From Poa pratensis (lineage: Eukaryota > Streptophyta > Magnoliopsida > Poales > Poaceae), in contig CAMZMU010000027.1 of NCBI GenBank assembly GCA_947311845.1, forward strand, positions 78,631,805 to 78,695,804: a stretch of DNA of 64,000 bases. Direction: 5' to 3'. The notes beneath the pieces were generated by a model. The model did no database searches and was not told where the DNA came from. It worked only from the letters and a program-made list of their open reading frames with translations. Below are positions 37,950 to 48,376 of this stretch, piece by piece (the stretch's first letter is position 1; each line of letters begins with the position of its first letter). The translations under genes and the position numbers were made by a program.

Positions 37950-38528
37950 TTATTTTCTTCCTTCTTGTCTCATAATAATTCTCTTAAAGTTTCCAACGAT
38001 GCTCATCATAAGATTGTAAGCTTCCTCAAACTTGCTTGCAGCTTTTCCCAGTTTTTCCATGAGATTCTTCTCCACCGTCTTCTTTAGGCTTCCACTCGGG
38101 CTTGGTACTTTTACATTCGGGATCTTACGATCCCATTCACCAGGATAGTTCTCTTGGGTGGCACGCTGAATTCCCTGTCAATAAGAGTAGAAACCACGTT
38201 TTGCTAGCAAGTGCGTGCCTAGGAGCCTTCCCTCCTGTGCTCATGCGCGCCGTCTGCCTCTTGTTTCCAAGAGACACGTTCACCCTCACACCAGCAACAG
38301 AGATAGGAGCAGGTGGTGCTGCTGCGTAGATGCGATGTGACGAAGGGCTTGTATTCTTTCTCTTCCTCTTATTCTTCTCCATCTACTCCTCGTCGGGCTT
38401 GTAGTCTTCATCATCCGAGTAGTCCTTCCTCTTCCTATTCCTCCTCCATATGGACGTGGGGCTGTTGCCCTCGAGTTCATCATCATCTCTATCCATGGAG
38501 AGCATTGGAAGGAGTCTCCCGAAGACAT
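37950..38528 (-). pseudogene. Third ORF of the Athila-type element, with a histone H3 tail-like segment
   Basis: It begins at an ATG (38528-38526) downstream of a TATATATA motif (about 38608-38615, minus strand). After a frame change near 38496 it encodes an acidic stretch (DRDDDELEG), an Arg-rich basic patch (WRRNRKRK) and a second acidic stretch (DYSDDEDYKPDEE). An in-frame TAG at 38385-38383 is followed by a second basic patch (KNKRKRK). Then comes KRQTARMSTGGKAPRHALAS (about 38257-38198), which aligns with histone H3 residues 4-22: Q5 to R17 match at 12 of 13 positions, the exception being Met for Lys9. After another frame change the reading continues as 'GEWDRKIPNVKV' to a stop at 37952-37950. 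No transmembrane segment or histone fold is present, so it is neither an env-like protein nor a histone. This copy is broken. The role is unknown; a chromatin mimic is an inference. Confidence 0.7.
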
Positions 38529-38848
38529 AGCTAAAAACCTGACAGGCAAACAAAAACAAAGATCGCTCGAAAGCTCTCGGTGCGAGATTAGATCAACGAA
38601 AAGGGGTATATATTGACGGTTTTTAGGTCAAGACGAAGCGTCGAGTCGAAAACGAGACGAAACGGGACTCCGAGGGGCAAAAGGAGTGGGCCCACGGGCC
38701 AAAGAATCTAACCGCGTGGGACCCCCTCTTTTCTCCCTCGGGTCTCCGTTCCTTCCAATTTTCTTGTCCCGCACGTTAATTTCCATAAAAATGACTTCCG
38801 TAAAATTTTACGCAATTCCGAGAAACTTTCCAACACAAAAGTTACCTA

Positions 38849-41739
38849 TTATTGATTTTGGGTTTCTGAAACTGCATTTCTCTCAATTACCTCCTCCGGT
38901 GTCTGTAAATTCAACTCCTCCACCTTTCCGATGAAGCTCTTTCCTGCAATATAATGTTTAAGGCGTTGTCCATTGACTACATGAGGTTTACCTTTCATAT
39001 CACCGTGAAGACGGATAGCTCCTGAACGGTACACCTCCTGTATCACTAATGGTCCCTGCCACTTTGAAGCTAACTTCCTGCAGAAAACTTGAAACGAGAG
39101 TTGTATAATAAAACTTGATCACCTACTTTGAATTCTTTTCTCTTAATTTTCTTGTCATGCCAAATTTAACTTTCTCTTTAAACATCTGGCACTTTCATAA
39201 GCTTCATTTCTCCATTCATCTAGTAGGTTTAAATCAAGAATTCTCTTCTCTCCACAGTTTTAAAATCAAAGTTCAATTGTTTAATAGCCCATCTAGCTTT
39301 ATGTTCTAATTCAACAGGTAAATGACAAGCTTTTCCATAAACCATTTTATAAGGAGACATTCCCATAGGATTTTTAAAAGCAGTTCTATAAGCCCATAAT
39401 GCATCATTAATTTTAAGTGGCCAATCAGATCTAGACTTATTCACTGTCTTTTCCAAAATGAGTTTAATTTCCCTATTACTTAATTCAACTTGTCCACTTG
39501 TTTGAGGGTGATAAGGAGATGCAATTCTATGGTTAACATCATATTTTGCCAATGTTTTCCTAAGAATACCATGTGAAATGAGAACCACCATCAGTAATTA
39601 AAAACCTAGGAACACCAAACCTGGGGAAAATGATGTCCTTGAGCATCTTCATTGCTGTGGCATGATCTGCACTTTTGGTTGGAATTGCTTCCACCCACTT
39701 TGTAACATAATCCACTGCAACCAAAATATGAGTATGCTTTGTCTTTGACTGGGAAAGGTCCCATAAAGTCAAAACCCCACACATCAAATGGCTCAAGTGG
39801 TAAAGAATAATTCATAGGCATTTCATTTCTCCTACCAATATTTCCTACTCTTTGACATTTATCACAAGATTTAACATATTCAGCACAATCCTTAAATAAA
39901 GTAGGCCAATAAAAACCAGATTGTAATACCTTTGCACCTGTACGATCTCCTGCATGATGCCCTCCATAGGGACTGTCATGACAATCTCTTATAATAGCCT
40001 GTTGTTCATGCTCAGGTACACAACGTCTAATAATACCATCCACACTTTCTTATAAAGGAAAGGATCATCCCAAAAATAATGTCTAAGATCATAAAAGAAT
40101 TTCTTTCTTTGTTGAAGTGAAGTGTGGAGGTAAAACTTTACCAACAATAAAATTTGCATAGTTGGCAAACCATGGAGATGCAACTTTAGCACTAGAAACA
40201 TTAATTTGCAAGTTGTTCATTAACAAAACTATCATTAATAGGAATAGGATCATCAGGTATATTTTCCATTCTAGAAAGATGATCAGCTACTTGATTATCT
40301 TCCCCTTTCCTATCAACAATGTGTAAATCAAATTCTTGCAATAAAGTACCCATCTTATTAGTCTAGGCTTAGCATCTTTCTTATTCATTAATATTTAATA
40401 GCAGAATGATCAGTATGTATGTGACTTTGAATCAGTAATATAAGGTCTAAACTTGTCACAAGCAAATAGCACTGCTAAAAATTCTTTTTCAGTTGTAGCA
40501 TAATTCCTTTGAGCAGCATCAAGTGTTCTACTAGCATAATAAATAACATTCAGTTTCTTATCAACACGTTGGCCCAAAACAGCCCCAACTGCATAATCAC
40601 TAGCATCACACATAATTTCAAAAGGCAATTTCCAATCAGGAGGTTGAATAATAGGAGCACTTATTAAAGCATTCTTCAAAATATTAAAGGACTCAATACA
40701 ATCATCATTAAAAGAGAAAGGAACATCCTTTTGCAAAAGATTGGTTAGAGGTTTTGATATTTTGGAGAAATCTTTAATAAACCTACGGTAAAAACCTGCA
40801 TGCCCAAGAAAACTTCTTATACCTTTGATGTCCCTTGGGTATGGCTTTTCAATAGCTTCTATCTTTGCTGGGTCAACTTCTATTCCTCTTCCAGAAATCT
40901 TATGCCCAAGACAATACCTTCAGTAACCATGAAGTGACACTTCTCCCAATTAAGAACTAAGTGTTGGTCTTCACAACGCTGCAAAACTTTGTTAAGGTTG
41001 AACAAGCAATTATCGAAGGAAGTACCATACACAGAAAAATCATCCATAAAACTTCCATTATCTTTTCAATATAATCAGCAAATATAGCATTCATGCATCT
41101 TTGAAAAGTAGCAGGAGCATTGCACAAACCGAATGGCATTCTCCTATAAGCAAATGTAATATGGGCAAGTAAAAGTGGTCTTTTCTTGATCATCCTTATG
41201 GACAGGAATTTGTGAGAAACCTGAATAACCATCTAAATAGCAAAAGTGAGAGTGTTTAGATAACCTTTCTAACATTTGATCAATAAATGGCAATGGGTAA
41301 TGATCTTTACGAGTTGCTTTATTTAACTTCCTGAAATCAATACACATCCTATAACCAACAACAGTACGTTGAGCCACAAGTTCATCCTCATCATTTGGAA
41401 CAACAGTCATTCCACCCTTTTTAGGAACACAATGAACAGGACTAACCCACTTACTATCAGCTATGGGATAAATGATACCAGCTTCAATAAGTCTTATTAC
41501 CTCTTTCTTACCACTTCTTTCATTTTTGGATGGAGACGGCGTTGATAATCAACAACAGGTTTTGCATCCTCCTCCAAATTAATTTTATGCATACATAGAG
41601 CTGGGCTTATACCTTTAAGATCATCAAGAGAGTATCCAATGGCTGGTCGGTGAGCTTTAAGCACATCAAGTAATTTCTCTTCTTCTTCAGCTGAAAGGTT
41701 AGCACTAATAATGACAGGATATATGCTCTTCTCATCCAA
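38849..41739 (-). pseudogene. Athila-type pol: RT, RNase H, integrase
   Basis: RT: 41739-40740, with 'VVGYRMCIDFRKLNKAT', '[20 protein letters not shown]' and '[18 protein letters not shown]'; the catalytic Y/F-x-DD block falls in a frame-broken part near 41030-41060. RNase H: 40736-40400, with '[15 protein letters not shown]' and '[12 protein letters not shown]'. Integrase: 40043-38849. Its zinc-binding H2C2 has 'CDKCQRVG'. The catalytic core includes 'WGFDFMGPFP', '[10 protein letters not shown]' and, after a frame change, '[17 protein letters not shown]', and the C-terminal part follows. At least four frame breaks mean no single polyprotein can be made. These enzymes would copy and integrate the element. 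Confidence 0.88.
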
Positions 41740-42071
41740 TATGCATATTTAGATTTTAGGCAAAGGTTTTAATTCAAAACTAGGATCCCCTTTAGGTGGT
41801 GGTAGCACTCCTAAATTATCAGGTGGGATATGCAATTGTAATTGTGGGGGTTGTTGCCATAATATTTGTTCTAAACATCTTTTTCTTCATCATTAAATGG
41901 TTCATCTTGATTAAGCATATAACGTTCTACCACGTCTGATGAAGCTACAGCTATATGAGCAAGAGTTTCAATTATATCTTCAGAAATTGGCTCTTTCTTG
42001 AATGTTTATCAGCAAATTTAGAAAAGTTGAATTCAAGTTTTTCTCCAGCACATTTAATAAACACTTTCTCT

Positions 42072-43455
42072 TTAGCAAATTAATTTCAGCACCAACAGTT
42101 GTAAGAAAGGTCTACCAAAAATGATAGGACAAAATGAATCTTGAGGACAACCAAGCACAATAAAATCAGCAGGATATTTTATTTTGCCAACCAATACTTC
42201 AACATCTCTAACAATTCCAAGTGGACTAATATAATCTTTATTAGCAAGTTGAATTGTCATACCTGTCTCTTCCATAATGATAGGATCAATATCAGGCTTG
42301 ATTTCAAGATAAAGAGAATATGGAATGACACTAATACTTGCTCCAATATCACACAAACCATGATAACTTGAAGTCCCAATAGAGCATGATATAACAGGCT
42401 TACCAACCTTGGCCGAATTGCCTTTAATAACTTTAGTAGCATCTTCACATAAATAAACATCAACAGGGTCTTCTTCATTTAATTGTTTGATAATAAATTT
42501 GACTGTTGACTTCCACCTGTTCATAAGGCTGAGAACATCTTTTTTACTCTTGTTAGTAACAGCAATAAGTAAATTCTCCTTAACTTGGTTTGGATATGGA
42601 GGTGGTTCAACATACTCCTCAATTGTCACAGATGACACTGGTTCTACCTGTTTAATAACTTTAGGAACAACAATAGATTGTTTAACAGGTTCAACATAAA
42701 CTTCAAACCCACTTTTAGGAACACCAATATGATAGCAAAAGATTTAGCTATCTCAATTATAACATAAGGATCAAGACCAAAATTATCACTCAGATTTTAA
42801 ACAAATAGAAGTAGAGAAGTTCTCTACACATGAATATCCATAGTCCAAATAGGGCTCATTACCTTTATCAAGATCCCAATGACAAGTATTCTCAGCAATA
42901 GTCTCCAATAAATTCCATGCTTCTTCTTCAGTATTATTTGTAAAACTTCCACCAGATGAATTATCCAGAAATTCCTTTTGTTTCTTGGTAGCCTCACATA
43001 AAAGTTTATCAATATAATTTTCCTTGTAAGATCATGACAAGGATTCTTGCGAAGGAGTTCCTTTAACCTCCCCCAAGCTTGAGTAATACTCTCTCCCAGA
43101 TGTGGCCAGAAATTAAATATATAGCAGCGGTTCTCATAAGCTTCTTTAGGAGTAAAATATTAAGAAAGAAAACCTTCCTCAAAATACTCCATTCAATAGT
43201 GACTTCTTCATCCAAAGACCTGAACCAAATACGAGCATTACCAGATAAAGACAAATATATATAGCTTCCTTTTTACCTGATCCTCAGAAATACCAGGAAG
43301 CCTAAATAACCACATATGTCTTCAATTGTCTCCACGTGTTCACGTGCAGACTTAGTTCCATCCCCTGTAAATGGATTTTTCATAACTCTTTTAACATGAC
43401 CAACGGGAATTTTAAATCCCACTTTAGGTACCTCAGACACAGTAGTTTCAACCAC
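42072..43455 (-). pseudogene. Athila-type gag and aspartic protease region
   Basis: Gag blocks: 'VPKVGFKIPVGHVKRVMKNP' (43455-43273) and 'LSGNARIWFRSLDEEVTIEW' (43254-43063), as in Gypsy capsid. Protease block: 42638-42072, with the active-site-like 'GLCDIGASISVIPYSLY' and 'PIIFGRPFLQ'. Frames are interrupted between these blocks. Confidence 0.83.
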
Positions 43456-43598
43456 TTTAGAGTAGCATAAGCACTTTCATATAAAGCAAGATGCAGCGAG
43501 GCACGATTCATAAATGCCATAGTAACAATGAGATAAAACAGTAAATAAAATTCAGCTTTCAAGTTTCCTTACCAAACTTCTTACCAATAGCGCTACGC

Positions 43599-43616
43599 TC
43601 CCCGGCAACGGCGCCA
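43599..43616 (-). other. Primer binding site, Athila type
   Basis: TGGCGCCGTTGCCGGGGA on the minus strand, 11 bases from the 5' LTR. This sequence is the usual primer site of Athila and related Gypsy elements (Asp-tRNA). The same 18 bases occur on the plus strand at 48062-48079. Confidence 0.93.
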
Positions 43617-43627
43617 GAAAAGTATCT

Positions 43628-45128
43628 TGATGACTCCCAAGTGCAGGAGATCAATTGTAGTACCTTTCGATTAGAAAAGGTTGTCGAACCCACGAGGAGC
43701 TGAAGGTATTGGTTAGCAAGAATGATAAATAAAACAATGAAAGATGCAAGTGTTTTTGGGATTTTTTGTTGTATAGTTGCAAGAGAGTAAAATGCTGAAA
43801 TAAATGTACAAGTAAAAGCTCTCAAAGAGAGAAAGCCCAATCCTCTATGTGGCAAGAGGACAAGCTCAAGTGATGTGTAACTTATATGTGGAAAACGTTC
43901 CCGAGGGCGGCATGGATATTGCTAGGCATAGAGATTTATTAAACAACACGTTGAATATCTTGTCAAGTTTTAATCTTCTTTGGACGGAGCCATTGTTAGG
44001 TATAGCTAAATAAATAAACTAAACCCCTTATGATGGATCATGTGGCCAAGTAAATGACTGCACAAGAATTATTAAGACATAAAGTCCCACCATAGCATTA
44101 CACTCTAAGGTCCCCGATACTAATACCCCATAAATAACTTCATGACTCGGTCTCAGGTTTACATGTCCCAAGTCTCCCTCAATTCATTACACTACGGTGT
44201 TCTCCTATGAGCCCATATAGGTGAAGTGTTGTGCAGTCGACGTTCGCACAACACCATCATAGAATCACATAAAAAGATAAACACTAGACAAAATACCAAC
44301 ACATGTCATATATAAATCATTGCCAATTCATCCTATGCCCTCAGGAACATACGGGAACTACTCACAACGTGCAAACATGATGATATTCAGTGGCATAAGT
44401 GGTACAACACAATCTGAAAATATAACTTCACCTCCAAATAATGACAAGTACTCAATCACAAACATGAATAGTAGCACAAGACAAGTATCTAGGGTATAGC
44501 AACTCTCAAACTACGAGGGGGACGGAGTGGATCACGGAGATGATGATGGAGATGGTGCTGGTCTTGGTGATGGTGATGATGTAGAGGCCTCCTCCCACGC
44601 CAAGGAGGAGAGGTGATGACGATGACGATGATTTCCCCTTCTTCGGAGCTCCGGAGCAGCAGGATCTGACCCCCTCGGAGGGAATCAGGAGCTCCGCCGC
44701 CGCCACGACCTCGGATAGACTTGGAAAATTAGGGCGTCCTTTTTTCAAGCGAGACGAAAGCGTGTTAAAAATCCCCGAGCGAGGAGGTGCCCGAGGCTCC
44801 AGTTAGTGGGCCCCACACACTCATATTCCTTGACCGTGTGGGACCCCTCTTTTGGGCCTTGTGGCTCTTCTCGCTTCGATCTTCTTTCTGTTGTTATTCT
44901 CCCAACGAAAAACCAGCTGTGCAATTTTCCTTTTTTCCATTTGGGTCCTGTAGCTCCTGAAACATTAAAAACAAGAAAGGTTTTCTGCCTCCCAGAGATT
45001 AAATACAAAAAATAGGGACTTTGTATGAAATTCTGATAAATCATCAAAAACAATGATATAACAATGCCAATAACATTCTAATATGATAATATAAGTTGTA
45101 TAAATGATGATATAAAATGCACGTATCA
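43628..45128 (-). repeat. 5' LTR of the Athila-type element
   Basis: 1501 bp direct repeat of 35360-36863. Confidence 0.93.
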
Positions 45129-45133
45129 CCAGC

Positions 45134-45514
45134 TAGTTAGTTATCTTTTATGGAGAGACACCACTAGTAAAATGTGGACCCCGGTCCATTCTTTTACATC
45201 AGATAAATACAACCTACTCCAATCATTGTTCCTTTTCATTCTCTGCAATTAAACATCATTTTCCACACCATACGTTTAATCCTTTATTTTAAGCAAACCG
45301 GTGAGATTGACAACCTCACTGTTTCGTTGGGGAAAAGTAGTTTGATTGTGTTGTGTGTAGGTTCCACGTTAGCACGCCACTAACAACCTTCAGAAGTGAT
45401 TTTAACTCCTAATGATTGATAAACTTGGTATCTTACTGATGGAAAACTTGCTACTACACTACATCACACCTTCCTCTTGGGGTCTCCCAACGTACGTGTG
45501 CTTTACACGTATCA
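45134..45514 (+). repeat. LTR of the Gypsy-like element, right part
   Basis: Continues the LTR interrupted at 35359 and ends CTTTACACGTATCA at 45514. It contains 'GTTTCGTTGGGGAAAAG' and 'GTGTAGGTTCC', as in 3' parts of Triticeae Gypsy LTRs. The bases after it (GGCAC) do not match those before 34182 (ATGCT), so there is no target duplication. Confidence 0.6.
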
Positions 45515-46320
45515 GGCACCTCCAACGGGCTGGCGCAAACGGACACCAAAATGTGTCTGGTTTGGTCCATTTGGGGGAGGATCGTGGACACATTTTGTGC
45601 CTTTTGTCCGTTTGGGTGGAGGTGTCCCCCAACGGTCTGGCGGAAAAACTGGTCCATAAACAAATGGACTTGTAATTCATCAAGACATTCAAAAAATTAG
45701 AATGACAAATAGTTCAAAATACAAATTGGTTCAAATAATAAGATAAATATAAAGAGGACGTCACAAATCCTCGCACTCACGGATCATATTTTGCTTCTTG
45801 AGGATCCAAGCACTTTGCTCCGGTTCCATGATGGTCAAGTCGGCAATCATGATCCGGTTCTCCTCGGCTTGCATCACGAGCTTCACACGATTCTCCTCGG
45901 CCTTGATCCGGTTCTCCTCGGTTAGTAGCGTGAGCTTGACAAGGTTTTCCTCGGCCTTGATCCTCTCTTGCTCAATCTCGAGCTTCTTCTTTTGCATCTC
46001 CAAGTAGCATGCCATTGCATCCCCCTTGTCCTTGGGTTTCTCCACATACCTTGCGGCGGTGGACTCTTCCTTGGCAGCGATCAATGACTTCAATGTCTCC
46101 TCCAATTGTGCCGCCGACGCCTCATGCTTCGCCTCTTGATTTGTGAACTTGTGTCTTCTCGGCCGCACAGCCCGCCCCCTGGAGTTTTGGCCGAGATCCA
46201 CATCATCATTGTCTTCACCTTTCTTTGATCCATCGCCGCTCCTTTCTTCATAGAGTTGTAGAGAGCATCCCATTTTGGGCAACCCTTGATCATGTGATGC
46301 ATGTAAAATGCATACATGAA
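45515..46320 (-). mobile_element. PIF/Harbinger-type DNA transposon remnant
   Basis: The left end GGCACCTCCAACGGGCTGGCG resembles Harbinger termini in cereals. A hairpin follows: CAAACGGACACCAAAATGTGTC at about 45537 pairs with GACACATTTTGTGCCTTTTGTCCGTTTG near 45610. The minus strand then encodes the C-terminal part of an ORF1-type protein. The transposase (ORF2) and right end are absent; the element is cut near 46300-46320 by the next LTR. Confidence 0.6.
45761..46317 (-). pseudogene. Harbinger ORF1-like (Myb/NAM-associated) protein, C-terminal part
   Basis: A frame-broken minus-strand coding piece. 'MHHMIKGCPKWDALYNSMKK' (46317-46250) resembles the end of the Myb-like region, followed by an Arg-rich patch. 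A long Glu/Lys/Arg coiled coil then carries repeats of EENRIKAEENRVKL, ending 'IRECEDL' and a stop near 45761. This matches the NAM-associated C-terminal domain found in plant ORF1 proteins of PIF/Harbinger elements, which assist the transposase in the nucleus. The N-terminus is missing. Confidence 0.65.
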
Positions 46321-48048
46321 CTTTGCACTATATCACACATATTCCAATCATATTTGCATCATATAAGGGTTATATTACTGTTATTTAATGATTTTAGGAA
46401 ATAAATCAATTGTTTCCTATTTTTATGGAATTAACCCTGCGTAGGCAGAAAACCTATTTCTTTCCTTTTATGTTTCAGGGACCCAAACGACGTCCAAAAA
46501 TTATGGAAAAAATACAAGCATCATTATTTTGGAAGAAGGAAGATCTCGGAGCGAAGTAAGCAAGCAAACGGAGGCCAGAAGGCGAAAAGGGGTGGCCCAC
46601 ATGGCCAGGTACTGTGGCCGTGTGGGGCCCACCCGTTTGGGCCTCGTGGCTCCGCTGCCGTCGATCTTTCGTCCACCGACTCCGCCTTGACCTAAAAACG
46701 CCTATAAAAAGGTCCCCTGGCGTTTCGCAAACGGAGCGCCGCACAAACACAGAAACACTGAAACGGAGATCAGGACCTGCAGATTGGAGGGGGGAAACTC
46801 CGGCGGGGCGCTGCCGGTGTGGTCTCCATCGACTTCTCCGCTGTCTCCATGATGAAGAGGGAGTAGTCCACATCTGAACTATGGGTTTGTGGAAGTAACC
46901 TATGTATCTCTCCTCTCTTGAGCTTCACTAATTTGTACCGTATGAGCTGCTGAACATGATTACGGACACCGTTGTAATACGTATGTGGTGGATCTTTTTA
47001 TGATTTAATATATGTTTGAGATTGCAATGTTTGTTTCAGTTATGAGTATAGATGCATATTATGTACCCCGTTCTTGTCTACTTGTTATGATCAAGCATGT
47101 ATATGAGAGCGCGTGTGGGGGAACGTGTGCATTAGTTGGAGTAACGGGGAGTGGTGAGTGCGGTAAGCTGACAACTTAATATCGCGATCCACTTGGGTGT
47201 TTACCTTACTTTGTTACCTCACTATGGATAAACAAAAATACCATGCTGCAAGGGTTGAGGGTGACCAAGCTTCTTCCTGTGACTAGGTCCAGCATGTTCT
47301 TATTTTCACTTCATATCATGAAACTTATTGCTATACTCTGAGTCATCTTAATTACCGAGGTGTTATGATTTAGTTCGCATCTTGGTGGAGTATAAGAGAG
47401 ACTAATAACCAAAAGGTCTCTATGTTAGGACGTGATGCCCATATATCTAAGTAACTTGTTATCAAACCCTGTGTTGCAATCTCATATGTTAACTCTGTGT
47501 GTGTTCCATTGTCTGCCACTTTATAAAGAGAGAGTGCATTTGTGAAACCATGAACCCCGGTCCATTTTTAATCATAAGAAACACCTTTCCAACACCATAA
47601 ACCACTTTTCCATTTTCAGCCATCATTAAATCCGAAAATATAAAAATACTTTTCATCTTGCATACATCATTAAAAAACCCAAAAATATCATCTACCATTG
47701 CATCCACCACCATTGCATATTTATTTCCTGTTTGCATTGCATAACTATCTTGATATCATTCTTACACCTTGTGCTTGACAATCAAAGGTGAGGTTGAGGA
47801 CCAAAACATTTAAATTTGTTTTGTAGGTAACCAAAAGAAGGATAAGAAGATATATCTTCACTACTGATTCCCCGAGAGTTCGATATTAAACCCTCGAGTC
47901 ACCCTCGTGGGGAAAACACGTCTTCCACTACTACACACTCTGCACTTGGAGTCTCAACCTAACCTATTTACTTTTGATGCAGGTAACTACGCACCGGAGA
48001 TCAACAAAGTGTTTTCTGGCGTCGTAGATCAACCTCTTCAAGGGCCAT
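46295..48048 (+). repeat. 5' LTR of the second Athila-like element
   Basis: About 1.75 kb. The start is approximate (TGATGCATG at 46295, or slightly to either side). The end AAGGGCCA is placed by analogy with the spacing to the primer site in the element at 35360-45128. CGCCTATAAAAAGG at 46699-46712 is a good TATA box, so LTR-driven transcription would start near 46740. Confidence 0.7.
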
Positions 48049-48061
48049 CAAGACTGTTTTC

Positions 48062-48079
48062 TGGCGCCGTTGCCGGGGA
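48062..48079 (+). other. Primer binding site of the second Athila-like element
   Basis: TGGCGCCGTTGCCGGGGA, identical to the site at 43599-43616. A diverged copy of its surroundings, TGTTTTCTGGCGTCGTAG, lies at 48011-48028, upstream within the LTR end. Confidence 0.9.
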
Positions 48080-48323
48080 ATCATAGCTGAGAGATTTATC
48101 CAAGGGTGTGCATCATCGCATTCATCTCACAACGAAGTCAACTTCACCAACATGTGCTAACACCTAAGCTTGGGAGGTTGCACCTACGTGAGCACCATCT
48201 TATCAATCTTTACTTACAAAGCAATTTATTTGTTTTGTTAGTGTCATTGCATATCATATTCCGCTTGCATATTTATTTTCAGTTTTGCATAAGAAATAAA
48301 AAATACAAAAAAACTTTGCTAAA

Positions 48324-48376
48324 ATGAATCCTAGTGCTGAAATGAACAACTTTGGTCAATACTATGGAGAGTCGTT
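48324..48376 (+). pseudogene. gag 5' piece of the second Athila-like element
   Basis: ATG at 48324 begins MNPSAEMNNFGQYYGES, and the frame stops at the insertion point 48376/48377. The continuation is at 62246. The short exon-like piece is separated only by the chromovirus insertion. Confidence 0.75.

Larger units (their letters stand above)
35355..45133 (-). mobile_element. Complete Athila-type Gypsy retrotransposon, minus strand
   Basis: LTRs at 35360-36863 and 43628-45128 begin TGATGACTCCCAAG and end ATGTATCA or ACGTATCA. CCAGC flanks both sides (35355-35359 and 45129-45133), a perfect 5-bp target duplication. The primer site at 43599-43616 and purine tract at 36864-36877 set the minus orientation. 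Gag, protease, RT, RNase H and integrase are all recognisable, with many frame breaks. The RT style ('YRMCIDFRKLNKATRKDHYP', '[20 protein letters not shown]' pattern) and Asp-tRNA-type primer site indicate the Athila lineage. An extra third ORF lies between integrase and the 3' LTR. Confidence 0.93.

Noticed and set aside
38137..38382. A histone H3 gene
   Set aside because: The tail motif is internal, no globular H3 domain follows, and it lies inside a retrotransposon between integrase and LTR.
37950..38528. Env-like third ORF
   Set aside because: The position fits, but there is no signal peptide, transmembrane segment or glycosylation-rich ectodomain; the content is charged and chromatin-like.
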